Assembly: GCA_019096195.1 (NCBI GenBank)
Contig: JAGTXK010000104.1
Location: 1-35,512 of the forward strand
Direction of reading: 5' to 3'
DNA: 35,512 nucleotides
From: Boletus sp. NGJ
Lineage: Eukaryota > Basidiomycota > Agaricomycetes > Boletales > Boletaceae
Part shown: in pieces, positions 9,757 through 19,999 of the stretch
How positions within the stretch are numbered: the first letter of the stretch is position 1
Layout of the letters: each line of letters starts with the position of its first letter
Notes under the pieces: model-generated
The model's input: only the letters and a program-made list of their open reading frames with translations
What the model was told of the DNA's origin: nothing
The model's database searches: none
Translations under genes and position numbers: made by a program

Positions 9757-11043
9757 ATGAATGATGAAGGAATGGAACTCACCTTTTTTGCCCCTGCTTC
9801 CAATATTGAGTATGTCAACAAGCAGCACTGCCATATTTTCAGATGCTTGGCAAAAGGCTGCAAGCATAAAATTTGGTGGTTCTTCAGTAAAGACAACAAG
9901 GCATTAATGGAGAATATATGCAAGCTTGTGAGGTCATGCTGGGGTGAAGATGTTGAAACAGCATGCAATGAAATCAAGGATTATACTGACAAAGGATCAG
10001 TTACAGTTGCCTTTGAATGGAAAGGAAAGGAAAGGTTACATACTCACATAAGCAATATACCTGTGCAAAGACAAAGTATGTTGCTATGACCTTGAGAACT
10101 CAACCGATATTGTTAAGCAAAAATTGTGTGGTGGGTTGCAGAGAGCCTGCAGCCATTTGAGATCATTCTGGACCAAGGTTTTCAGTCTTTAATAAAAGCA
10201 GGACAACCAGAATATTACATACCCCATTCAATGATAGTGTCATGGGATGTTTGACTTGTATTTGCTAATATGTGCAAGTGAATTGCCAAAATGCTTCAAA
10301 TAAGAATACTGTTGCATTAAATGACTAAAAATTAATTTAGCACTTACTAGAAATATGATGGGGAGTTGAGTTTCACAACTAACCCTTGGATGTCCCCAAA
10401 CCACAAGGCATTTGTAGCTGTGACTGTCCATCTACCTCATGAAGGTAAGCCTCTGGTGCTGATACTTAACATTGTTGAGGTTACAAAGATGTGTTGTTGA
10501 AGACTTACTTTGTGGGCAAAAGAATTGAGCTGAATGCAGTCACATAATGATGCCAATCTCATGGAGGCATTTACAAACATTCTGAAAGAGTTTGGTATAT
10601 TAGATAAGGTCTGTTGTGAGAAAACAAAGATATTACTCATCTGATATTATCTTGGAGATATTGAGCATCACTGCTAACAATGTGACATCAAACAATACAA
10701 TAATAGATGAGTTAGCTGACCTCTTTATACACTTTGAAGGAGAGGTCAGAAGGACAGTGTTTTCTGCATGTTAATTTAATTGCAAAGATGCTGATAAGGC
10801 AGTTTTAAGGGAAAAGGGGGCATGTAAAGTAGTATGCTGAGCATGGACAATGAATTGAGGAAGCTGGCTGAAGATATTGACCTTGAAGACATTGAAATGA
10901 GAACTAAAAGTGGAGATGGGCAAGATGACCAAGACAACATTGAAGAATGGATGAATGAAATGGAGTTGTTAATAGATGAGGAATGGGCTGCACTGGAGTG
11001 GCATTTGACACCACTGTGCCTGATCCTTACAAAGGTAAGTTGA
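9757..11043 (+). pseudogene. hAT-family transposase, N-terminal and middle parts
   Basis: Remnant of a hAT (Ac-like) transposase. 9757-10089 encodes a BED-type DNA-binding region: C-x4-C near HIFRCLAKGCKHK, then a conserved Cys-Trp (VRSCWGEDVETACNEIKDY). Further pieces in shifted frames are recognisable: QPEYYIP near 10205, SPNHKAFVAVTVHLPHEGKP near 10395-10450 (start of the catalytic core), ILSITANNVTSNNTIIDELA near 10655-10715, and an acidic segment (10834-11000) ending in WHLTPLCLILTKV. The last motif is followed by GTAAGT, a likely intron donor. The C-terminal dimerisation domain is not found. Many frameshifts and stops; clearly dead. Confidence 0.75.
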
Positions 11044-11327
11044 CACTCAAAAATGAAATTTTACTTTACCTTTGTCATATTCTGTACAACTTGACAAGCC
11101 CAACTCTGATGTGTTCTCTCTCTGAGTGTGCTCTCATACCCTTGGACTTGTAATTCCCATGATATAGTATTCTTACTTCCTCACTTGTATATAGCTATGC
11201 TTCATTACCTGTCTACATCATGCCTTGTAGCTATCTCCGATCCAGTGTCTGTTCCACTTGGAAGCACTACTCCAGCTAGACACCATCTTAGTTCTAATAC
11301 CATTACTCATTCTACATCATAAACTCC
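11044..11327 (+). other. AT-rich interval after the hAT remnant
   Basis: The sequence after the putative intron donor does not resume a recognisable hAT frame. It ends at the second solo LTR. I see no gene in it. Confidence 0.35.
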
Positions 11328-11332
11328 ATTAC
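11328..11332 (+). repeat. Target site duplication, left (ATTAC)
   Basis: ATTAC directly before the solo LTR, repeated at 12268-12272. Confidence 0.88.
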
Positions 11333-12267
11333 TGTTATACCGGGTAACAATGTGACACGTTCCTATATAATCAACCCTGTTTGATTATAGGACTAGCAGG
11401 ACTTGAGGGGGAAATACCTCCAGAGGCCCAATGATTCCTCTGACTGGGGACCGACTGCTAGCTTTATGTAGAGTGTCATGGTTGCCTCTACGACCAATGG
11501 CGAAGTCTTGGATTTACCTACAGTGGCACAATCCTCTGAGAAGGAAGGGCAGACTGGATGCGGAGGCCAGAGACTAGATCTCTGGGCTTACATGGCCTAG
11601 TGCCAGTGGTGGAGTCCTGGGCTTGTGGGGTTAGTGGTGGAGTCCTAACCGATACGGGCCAACCTCTGTTGGTGTTGGAGTTGCTGAAGCTTTAGAAGCA
11701 GGTTCGGACAGCAACGAGGCCACACAAGTGCACAGTGATGAGGAAGACGATCACAAGCACAAGGGCGATCACCTCCAGAGTGGGAGCAAGGCTCCTGAGG
11801 TGAAGTGGAACTGGTAGTGGGAGAAGCTGGTAGATTACACGGGAAGGAATGTAGATCTAGGTTAGAGTTACATGAAGGGCCTGCATCCCTATTTATAGGC
11901 CCTACCCATCTAGGGCAGGCTTTGTATTGTATATGGTAATCATAAGTCGCAGACTAAAGATTACCATAAAGGATCTAGGCATCAGTCAAATGGAGATTTG
12001 GAATACTAGGCTGTGCGTGAGAGAACACAGCCAAGGAGGCAATGTCTATGATCGAATCAGAAAGAGATGAAAGGCATATATCAATGAAATAGGAAGGCAG
12101 TATCCAAACCAAACAGATAACTTCCTAGAAAGGGAGTTCCAGATGGGGCAATGCCTGAGTTGGTGTCGTGGGGGAATCCCTGGTCCGAGTCAAAGAATAA
12201 GTCGTCCCATAGTCCTATGGGGGGTGAAGGGAGAGGAAAAGATGTACCCCCTTCAGTAACCGTAACA
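11333..12267 (+). mobile_element. Solo LTR, family S, copy 2 (935 bp)
   Basis: Begins TGTTATACCGGGTAAC and ends CAGTAACCGTAACA, and follows the copy at 3420 along its length. It is shorter than the other two copies and more diverged, so it is probably the oldest of the three. The 5-bp duplication ATTAC on both sides is perfect. The TATA-like CTATTTATAGG is kept near 11890. No coding capacity. Confidence 0.85.
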
Positions 12268-12272
12268 ATTAC
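12268..12272 (+). repeat. Target site duplication, right (ATTAC)
   Basis: Exact copy of 11328-11332. Confidence 0.88.
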
Positions 12273-14566
12273 TAATACTGTTACTCCAACCATATGTAAA
12301 CCTTCAATACAACACTTGTATAATCAGTTTGAATATCAACTTTGAACATTACTCCTGTCTTCTGTTTGAGTCTTGATGACTTACTCCAACCTCTGCTCAA
12401 CTTGACATTTGACCACATTGAGTCCTAAACCTCTGAACCTCTGACATCCTTGAAATCTGGAATAATGGACTCGAGCAAGGGCACACCACATAAGGTGAAG
12501 CCAAGTCCCAACACCACCACTACTTAACTCCAGTCCTTCAGAGTTACATTGGAGTTGTCAGTTTTTAATAAGTTCATGCTTGATCCACTTCACTTGCTTG
12601 TCTCCCATGGTAACAGTGTGTTTAGCCATGAGGATGTCTGTGAATAAGTGAGTTATCTGACAAGATAAATACAGTAAGTTGATGGTGGATGTGTTGTTGA
12701 TGGTATTCAGTGGAATCTTGATAAGGTGAGGCTTGGATGAGAGGGAAGGTTTGTGAAATATTCAGTTAACAATGGTTCGCCCAGCCACCATGCCATGCTC
12801 CTTGCTACCCAACAAACTCATACAAACTTAGCTACTTTCTGAGTAGCAATATCCATTCTGGCCCTAAGAGGTACACACCCAAGTCAAGCTTTCAAAACAG
12901 TGATATTTGATAGAAAATGTTAGTTTGATATATATATTTTTTCAATAATGTGTGAATATAAGTATGATGTGCTTGGAGTAATATGAAGGCTGTCTATGGT
13001 ATGGCATATATGATATATTTGTGTAACATAACACCTTGGCTGTCCACCAGACATTCAGAGAGGCTCTAGGAGTCATTTAGGTGTGACAACCAGTCAGTGT
13101 CACTCTCTGCACATTAGAGAGACATAGAACCATATGCTGTGCTGCCATGACAGGTAAGATATCTGACTAATGTAGCTCCACTGTCTGCCAAATGGCCCTA
13201 GTGTTCTGGCATCAGACAAGGAAATGTGTGATCACTGAAAATATATATAAATTTAATTTACTATTGTGATAGAAATGTCTATAATAGTATGTACTAATCT
13301 GGTTGATCACAGTAAGCTAATCAAGTGTAGCCAACCTTTCCTAACACTTCAGAACTTAGACAAATTTTTGCAAGTGAAGTCATGTGACAGTTGATTATAT
13401 CACATGCAAATTTTTAAGTCATGGCTTGAATGCTCAACCTTTACTTCTCCAACAACCACAGCTGCACAATCTTGCCCTAAGTTGCCCATGTCCCAGGTCT
13501 GCATAAACTGTGCATGCCACACAGGACAGCATTGCCTTCACCATTGCTGTCCCCACCACTGTCTAAGTTCTGCCACCCATTTCATCATATCATCAAGTAT
13601 CCACCCACCTCCACATGTACTCAAGCCACCTTACTGGCTCACAGCACTCAAAAGTGTGCCTGAGCCTTGTCTCTCCCCACTTATTTATGTTATTATATTT
13701 CAATGTACTGAATATTCTAATAATTCAATCTATTATGTTACAGTATGTCCTCACTATTGTTGTTCTGGCTGCTCAGCAGGGTTGTGACATTTCTAACTAC
13801 AGTCATTTTGGCCATGGTCAGTGTGCTTGATCGATAAAATTGTTTGTGCTGTTTGTTAGACTGTTTGTTAGCCTTAATGACTGCTAGGACTGTAGTGTAG
13901 TCAGTTGTAGGTATAACATTCCAAGCTTTCCATGCTACACAAATGAATTTTGTGTGATACTCAGGCCAGCTATATTTGAGACTTGGACTTTTAAGTCATT
14001 TTCAAGTTGAACTTCAAAGTTGGGCATTCTCAAGGAGTGACTTGGGCTTATTAGGCACAAGCAGGGCTCATAACCTGTGAAACACTGTAGTTTTCAGTGT
14101 AGTCACTAAAGACAAATGCTATAGTATGAAAACTGTAAGTATAGTTCTCATAGTGTATGATTTTGTGATGTATAATTATAATTTTGCATCAGCTTGGATC
14201 ATTTCCTGAGTTGGTTAGCAGGGAAATTGCATATTGCATAATGCATAACATTTTTAGAAGAAATATACATTTTGAGCATGGCAGAAAATGCAAATTAGCT
14301 GAATATTGTCAGACTCTGTGACCCAGGCTGAGATAGAAACAAGTTCTGGGACCTGTGCCACCAACAATTGATAGAGGAATGGAGAATCTCACTTGTGAGA
14401 ATAGCTCATGACAATACACTCACATCTATTCTCTGCTTTGAGAATGCCTGCTGAACACAGCCCAAGTTCACCAAGCTCAGGGCAAAAACAAAAACCCTAC
14501 ACACATCATGCTCCATACAAGCCTCATCAGCCCAAAAGCATTTAAGACAAGAATATACTAAAAACT
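12273..14566. other. 2.3-kb AT-rich region without recognisable genes
   Basis: No reading frame here resembles a known family. The longest, 13404-13787 on the plus strand, is rich in Cys, His and Pro from CCA/CAC-type runs and shows no domain. I see no long repeat or RNA gene. It is probably decayed transposon DNA or spacer. Confidence 0.4.
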
Positions 14567-14600
14567 TTAGCATACAACACCCAACCAACCAAATGAGTTA
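14567..14600 (+). pseudogene. N-terminal piece of pogo-like transposase, left of the Tc1 insertion
   Basis: Read in frame with 16562 onward, removing the inserted element and one TA, the few codons here (about 14567-14600, with one TGA) run into NLTLFNWLTVFKFIDDRPS. That gives a basic, then hydrophobic start like the first helix of CENP-B/pogo HTH domains. The true start codon is not identified. Confidence 0.45.
14599..14600 (+). repeat. Probable TA target duplication, left
   Basis: TA before the inverted end that starts at 14601, matched by TA at 16560-16561. Tc1/mariner/IS630-type elements duplicate TA. Because the ends themselves read TAG...CTA, the exact boundary could be two bases different. 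Confidence 0.6.
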
Positions 14601-14693
14601 TAGCAGTTTTCAAAAGTTCATGGAATGTGACCAAATTACTTGCACCTTTCAACCATCACATGTCATCACATGTTTCAGAACCCCAAATGTAAC
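14601..14693 (+). repeat. Left terminal inverted repeat
   Basis: About 92 bases, roughly 80 percent matching the reverse complement of 16472-16559 by eye. Confidence 0.75.
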
Positions 14694-14800
14694 CTACCTA
14701 TGTATTGGTACTACTGGCAGCTTTTTTTCATATCACCATGCTGTTGCTGTCCCAAACACCAGAACCTGAGGAGAACTCAGAAATTGAATAGGTATTCTCT

Positions 14801-15968
14801 ATGTTACTGATTATCTATTCCAAGGCCAAGAAAATACTTCAAGGTAAAGCTACCTCAAAGGAAGAGAAGGCAATGAAAACAAAGGAACTTTCCTTTACTA
14901 TCAAGCCCTCAAACTATACTGAATTTTTGAGAAGTATGCTTGAAAAGCATGGCCAGGATGACTATGAGGTCACTGAGAAGAAATATTATCCATTTTAGAT
15001 ATACTTTACCAAAGATAAAAGGGTATGCTTTTATTTATTCGTTACACAACTGGGATTCATAGTAAATGTAGACAACATGTCACAGATGCAATTGACATTG
15101 ACAATATTGCTGACTATAAGGAAATGGTGACGAAAATCAATGAAAGCAAGCCAGCAGTCATCAAAATCCTCATTGACATGCAAGACATTCAGAAATTACC
15201 CTGAGCACATTCTAGCTCTGAGGGCACTGCAGCTTTAGAAGCATCTCTCAGAGCTGTTTGTATAATTTTTATTTAGTATATGACATATGAGACTAACTAT
15301 GATTGTTTAGAATAAATCTGGTACTATGAAAGCTGATTGGGATAGCCACTTGGGTCAGTGGTGTATTATACTTCAGCAAAAGTACAAAAACAAGGATGAC
15401 AATGGATTTATATATGTTGGACCTTTCAGATCTATGGCTCTGACAGGACCAATGATCCTTGACTGGGCTCATGCACTCAAAGCTGGTCAAGCTACATACT
15501 CTACATGTCCCACCTAACATTAACTCATTCAACCCTGCAAATAAAGCTTCAATCATCCACATGAAGAGACTGCAACCACCACTGCCACCTTCTCCAACAC
15601 CCACCATTGATGTCAACTCTCTAGCATCTGTTCTTCTAATTCAAGCCATTACAAAATCAGAGCTCTTTCCTTCTACTGCCAGCTCATCAGATGTCACAAC
15701 CCCAGTGAGCCAATTTATACCAACTCCTCAGACACCAAATCAGCAGAGGACTGCTTCCATGTCAGAGCTCATTCCATCTCTGTCCCACTTGATGCACTAT
15801 CTCAAGTATGCCAAGACTCACTTGGGCATTCACTAGGTGCTAACTTACAAGAGCTCACTGGAACTCAATGGTATTGATCCAGACATCCTTCTGAATGTCA
15901 ATGATAAGCTTCTTACTAGTCTTGGCATACCTGCATTGGGAGCTTTGTCAGCAATGCAATTTATGTAG
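14801..15968 (+). pseudogene. Captured gene of an uncharacterised basidiomycete family
   Basis: Function unknown. I recognise the pattern as a multi-copy agaricomycete family from memory only. Pieces in order: a Lys-rich start, then NYTEFLRSMLEKHGQDDY (about 14917-14970); after a likely intron (GTATGC near 15021 to an AG near 15061), DAIDIDNIADYKEMVTKI (about 15085-15140) and an acidic/Ser-rich part; then GFIYVGPFRSMALTG and MILDWAHALKAGQATYS (about 15396-15500); a Pro/Ser/Thr-rich linker (about 15560-15770); and a C-terminal helix-like segment IDPDILLNVNDKLLTSLGIP (about 15873-15932), which resembles a small SAM-type helical fold. Several stops and frameshifts. It lies wholly within the inverted repeats of the transposon and opposite in strand to the transposase piece. 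Confidence 0.55.
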
Positions 15969-15984
15969 ATCACTTGTGACATCT

Positions 15985-16375
15985 CATTTCATTTATAGGC
16001 AGCTGCAGAGATGACTTTGTGACTAATGCAAAGCTGTTGGAGAGCATGATGAATGGTTGAAAGAGTGATGTGAACACCACATTTCAGCCACAGCTCATCC
16101 TGTAGTTCATCAAGATAGAGTGATCTGCAATGATCCAAAAGAGCAGTAATAAAAGCAAGGTCTGCTTGACTGAGAGAATGAGGGTGGCCCACTGCACATG
16201 AGTATTTGTGGATGTTTGAGACAATATTAAACTGCTAGTATAATTTAAGGACAAGGTAGATCAATAATTTTTTGACATCTAGTCGGCCACTGATTTCCTG
16301 GACAGACAAATCATCATTATGGTATAGGACAGAAATACAAGCCTTCACATTCTGGGGTGTCCAGTGTTTGGGCAT
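15985..16375 (-). pseudogene. Tc1/IS630-type transposase, N-terminal DNA-binding part only
   Basis: Starts with ATG at 16375-16373 (MPKHWTPQNVKACISVLYHN) and encodes two helix-turn-helix-like segments, the second being GHPHSLSQADLAFITALLDH followed by LYLDELQDELW and TLSTIHHALQQL. This is the paired-box-like DNA-binding domain of these transposases. One stop (TAG) lies near 16240. After KVISAAAYK a TGA replaces a likely Arg codon, and similarity ends near 15980. The DDE catalytic domain is absent, replaced by the captured gene. Confidence 0.72.
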
Positions 16376-16471
16376 GGAGCATTGCAGAGCATGGTAATGA
16401 CACGGTATAGTAAGTAAGGATGAAAACTGACCATTCTGATTTGTTTATTTGATTTGTCAGTAGCTAAGTTA

Positions 16472-16559
16472 CATTTGGGGCCCTAAACACATGACAGCAC
16501 ATGATGGCCCAAAGATGCAATTGATTTGGTCAAATTCCACGAACTTTTGAAAACCACTA
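16472..16559 (-). repeat. Right terminal inverted repeat
   Basis: Inverted partner of 14601-14693, followed by TA at 16560-16561. Confidence 0.75.
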
Positions 16560-16561
16560 TA

Positions 16562-18393
16562 ACCTCACACTCTTCAATTGGCTGACAGTGTTCAAATTCA
16601 TTGATGATCGCCCTAGCATTGCTCAAGATGCTATTGTTCAGCATTTTAAGACTCTTTCTGATTCTCAGGCACTTGTTTTTGACCAGCTGACACTGTCTCA
16701 GAAGATCAAAGACTGTTTGAAGCTTGAAGCATATGTTTATGATTATTCAAGTACAATGTCAGCAAAATGTGTTTGTGTTGTGACAAGCCCAGCTATTGAC
16801 CATGCACTCTTCCTTTGGGTCAAGCACATGCAGGAGAAAGGTGAACATGTCATAGGTGCCATGCTTATAGCCAAGCAAGAAAAATATGAAGCAAAGTTCA
16901 ACATTCCAAATAATGAATGTTTGAAAGGTGATGGTTGGCTTCTGAGCTTCAAACATGCTTATGGCATTAAGGAGTTTCAAAGGAATGGCAAGGCTAAATC
17001 TGTGGATCTCAATGTCATTGATGCTGAAAGAGCCTGTCTTAAGGTTATTCTTGCCAATTACAAACCAAAGGATAGATTTTAACTTTGACAAAACATCACT
17101 TTCCCCCCTATAAGCTCATTGCCTTTGGTTGTAAAATGTTGAGTAATAACTCATTGTCATATGATAATGCTGGCTCTGCCTGATGTGGACTTGTAACACA
17201 ACAAATGGCTGGAAAAAATAAAAAATAAAAAATAAATTTTTTATATCACAATCAAACTGGCATGCAATGCAGATGGAAGTGAGAAACTTCCAATACTCTT
17301 TATCAGGAGGTCAGCAAAGACACAATGCTTCAAAGGGGATACATCAAAGTCACTCAGGTTTGATTATCATAACAACAAAAGGGCTTGGATGACCAGGGCA
17401 ATATTTGGAGAGTACGGACTTTACTAGTTCTATGAAATTCTATTTTAACACCTTATAGATAGCTCAAATCAGTGGATCTAGTGATGCAGTCACAAAACAG
17501 ACATATCTGTTTGCTCATTAACAACTTCTCAGGACACTATGTTGACTATCAGCCACAAAACATTCATCTTGAGTTCTTTTAGTTAAATCTCACCTTGCAT
17601 ATCCAACCATGTGATGTAGGCATTATCCATACAACCAAAGCCCTGTATCAAAATGCTTTCTATTTCCATGTGGTCAAACTTGATGAAGCTGAAGCATGTG
17701 AAATCTACAAAATTAACTTACTTAAGGAATATGCATGATTACAGAGGCTTGGGATACTATTGTAGCATCAACAATCACAAATTGTTGGAATCATGCAGAA
17801 ATCCAGCCAGATGCAACACACCACACCATGGAAGTGCCAAACACAACCTTCAATACATGCAAGGATATAACAAGGGACTCAAGGGCTTGAGAGGTTGTTT
17901 GTACATTCACAATGTCAGAAATGCAGTTACCTAAAGCCAAGGATTAATCAAAGGAGATCCTGGGCTCCAACTATGCCCCCACAAGTGGTTTAGTATCCTT
18001 AAAATAATTATGGATGCTGAAAATGACATTATGAAGGCTATCAATGGACTTGATCAAGTCATGAAGTGAATCTTTGATTGTCCACTTACACAAATCAATA
18101 CATCAGCTGTTTCACCTCTGGGATCCACTGCCTTGGCACAACCTACTCTTCCACAGCTGTCTACAGTTGAATTTGACCTTGAAAATATTATTCAGGACCT
18201 CACACAATGCAAACAAATTATTGGGACAGCATTGACACTGGAGGAAATGTTGAATGCTATCAAAGAGAACAAAATAAGAGAATTAACCTACCAATTCAAG
18301 CATGGGGATGATGAGATCATTGTGAAGATAAACCATGAAATGGCTATGCAGCGAGGTGAGATTGTTGAGGTCAAATTCAATAAGAATCATTAG
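16562..18393 (+). pseudogene. pogo/Fot1-like (CENP-B type) transposase
   Basis: DDE transposase of the pogo group. 16588-17082 is one open frame with the HTH_CENP-B region: PSIAQDAIVQHF, then VVTSPAIDHALFLWVKHMQE, LKGDGWLLSFKHAYGIKEF and LANYKPKDRF, followed by NFDKTSL with the first catalytic Asp. The core continues in pieces: LPILFIRRSAKTQCFKGDT (about 17287-17345), FDYHNNKRAWMTRAIFGEY (about 17360-17415), NNFSGH (about 17521) with Asn where the second Asp is expected, and LTLHIQPCDVGIIHTTKALY (about 17589-17650) with the third Asp. The C-terminal part is 18133-18393 (LTLEEMLNAIKENK, then HEMAMQRGEIVEV), typical of fungal members. Many stops and frameshifts. A Tc1-type element is inserted just upstream, within the N-terminus. 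Confidence 0.8.
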
Positions 18394-18399
18394 TAAATA

Positions 18400-18570
18400 C
18401 AGGATTTCATCATGGTGCTCATAGTGCCATAGTAGTTTCATAGTGTTCATAGTGTCATAGTATTGAAAGTGTATTCATAGTATCCATAGTATATTCATAG
18501 TGTTCATAGTATCATAGTATCATAGTACCATAGCATTTCATAGCATTCATAGTACATTCATAGTAGTCAT
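18400..18570 (+). repeat. CATAGT array (left arm of fold-back)
   Basis: About sixteen copies of CATAGT/CATAGC-like 6-7-mers with irregular spacers. Together with 19090-19260, which has the reverse complement ACTATG many times, it forms a degenerate inverted repeat. Confidence 0.7.
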
Positions 18571-18593
18571 AGTTATAGTAGTAATTTTAAGAT

Positions 18594-18628
18594 AATTCTT
18601 ATTCTAATTCTAATTCTAATTCTAAATC
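18594..18628 (+). repeat. AATTCT tandem repeat
   Basis: AATTCT repeated about five times. Its mirror partner on the other side of the fold-back is (ATTAGG)4 at 19055-19081, whose reverse complement is AATCCT repeats. Confidence 0.75.
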
Positions 18629-18635
18629 ATAAGTA

Positions 18636-18866
18636 TACAAAAAGTGTAATCAAAGGTGTAGTCAAATGTTGTACAAAAAGTGTATGAAAAAGTGTAGTAC
18701 AGTGTAGCAAAAATATGCACCAAATAAAGTGTAGTAAAAAAAGCAAACAAAAGCATAGCAGAGTGTGGTACAGTGTAGCAAACAAAGTGTACCAAAAGTG
18801 TACCAAAAATGCGCACCAAAGTGTAGTAAAAGTGTAGTCACAAAGTGTATCAAAAGTGTAGACTTA
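18636..18866 (+). repeat. AGTGTA-rich array
   Basis: About fifteen AGTGTA or TGTAG units separated by A-rich spacers, including a partly repeated longer unit (AAAAGTGTACCAAAAGTGTA). No coding role is apparent; plus-strand stops are frequent, and the minus-strand open frames are low-complexity Tyr/Phe/Thr runs caused by the repeat. Confidence 0.65.
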
Positions 18867-19054
18867 CACGTAAAAAAATATTGAAGTCCATTTTTCCACA
18901 CTTAGTGTTAAAAAAGCGGACATTGTTTGCTCATGTTTGTGCCACCATTCTTGTATAAACAAGCCAGACTTCAAAAACTTTCCCACACCCTCTTGTTTCT
19001 CAATTTTATTCTTCTCTATTCATTACATAAAGTCAACACTTTATTTTGTAAATC

Positions 19055-19081
19055 ATTAGGATTAGGATTAGGATTAGGATT
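19055..19081 (+). repeat. ATTAGG tandem repeat, four units
   Basis: Four perfect ATTAGG units plus ATT. Not the common fungal telomere unit TTAGGG. Confidence 0.8.
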
Positions 19082-19089
19082 GCTAAGCC

Positions 19090-19260
19090 ACTATGGAAGT
19101 GCTATGTATACTATGGCATCACTATAACCACTATGGAAGTACTATGAGAATACTATGACAGACTTTGGCCACACTATGAATAGACTACGAGACACTATCA
19201 TAGTAATATCAAACCACTATCCAGTTGGACCCTCTCTATGAGCACTATGTTACTATCCAG
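19090..19260 (+). repeat. ACTATG array (right arm of fold-back)
   Basis: About twelve ACTATG/ACTATC-like units, the reverse complement of the left arm at 18400-18570. Confidence 0.65.
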
Positions 19261-19395
19261 TACTGTCCAGCACTAGACAGTTAGTCCTATTTTTACTGAT
19301 GATGATGAAGCTGACAGTAGAACAACCATGGGACTTGGGAAAATGGTTCAGATTACTAAGCAGATAGAAGGGATTTGCATTAGCCATGGGACACA

Positions 19396-19621
19396 AGAGA
19401 TGGCACTGGACTTGGCTCAACGTTTACAATAGTTTAGAATTGAGTTGTGAAGGCAAGAGTGGGCAATATTAATGCAGCCCACACTGTGTAGGTTCTGGGT
19501 GTAACAGTAGAGATGACACTGGACTTGGCTTGATGTTTGCAATAGTTCAGAATCAAATTGTAAAGGCAAGAGCAGGCAACATTGATGCAGTCCATACTGC
19601 ACAGGTTTTGAGTGTAATGGT
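19396..19621 (+). repeat. Two tandem copies of a 113-bp unit
   Basis: 19396-19508 and 19509-19621 align along their length; both begin AGAGATG(G/A)CACTGGACTTGG and include AAGGCAAGAG and (T/C)GCACAGGTT or (T/C)GTGTAGGTT. Differences are mostly transitions. No coding meaning seen. Confidence 0.75.
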
Positions 19622-19630
19622 TAGTTACAC

Positions 19631-19646
19631 TGTGACATATGTCACA
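19631..19646. repeat. Perfect 16-bp palindrome
   Basis: TGTGACATATGTCACA reads the same on both strands. It lies just after the tandem repeat. It could be a protein-binding site or chance. Confidence 0.5.
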
Positions 19647-19999
19647 CTTAGTCACATCAAACTCAAAATTGCATATATCTAATAATGCATTACAATATCT
19701 TTCCAACATTATGCACTATGAGAACTTTAACTGTACTCCATGATTAAGTAAGCTGTGGCTCTACTACCACCCAACATTAGTGTATCTCTTCATTTGCTGC
19801 CTTGTATTTATCTCCTGACTTGGACAACTTCAGATCAACTGGTCTGGTTCCTCTAGCATAGTGTGGCCCCATTTGGTTACAAGGTCACTACTTAGGGGCC
19901 GACAATTGTGGCAGATAGCATAGTACAATTTCTTGCTTGTAGGAGTATATTTATATTACATTAATAATCATGAAAAGCCATATGTGTGGCAATACTCAC

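Larger units (their letters stand above)
14601..16559. mobile_element. Tc1/IS630-type DNA transposon with captured gene
   Basis: The first and last ~92 bases are inverted copies of each other: both arms, read inward, contain GTTTTCAAAAGTTC, then TTTGACCAAAT or TGTGACCAAAT, and end CCCAAATGTAAC (left arm to about 14693, right arm from about 16472). Minus strand 16375 to about 15985 encodes only the DNA-binding N-terminal part of a Tc1/IS630-type transposase. The DDE catalytic part is missing. The rest of the interior (14801 to about 15968, plus strand) is a different gene. The element is 1.96 kb and could move only with a transposase supplied in trans. Confidence 0.75.

Noticed and set aside
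13404-13787. Cys/His-rich frame as a zinc-finger protein
   Set aside because: The residues come from CCA/CAC/TGC-rich low-complexity sequence, without regular spacing.
14406-14588. 60-codon minus-strand frame as a small gene
   Set aside because: It overlaps the pogo N-terminal remnant and has no recognisable feature.
18400-18870. CRISPR-like array
   Set aside because: Units are 6-7 bases with irregular A-rich spacers, and the genome is eukaryotic with spliceosomal introns.
19055-19081. (ATTAGG)4 as an interstitial telomere
   Set aside because: The unit is ATTAGG, not TTAGGG, is only four copies long, and has a mirrored AATTCT partner, so it fits the fold-back better.
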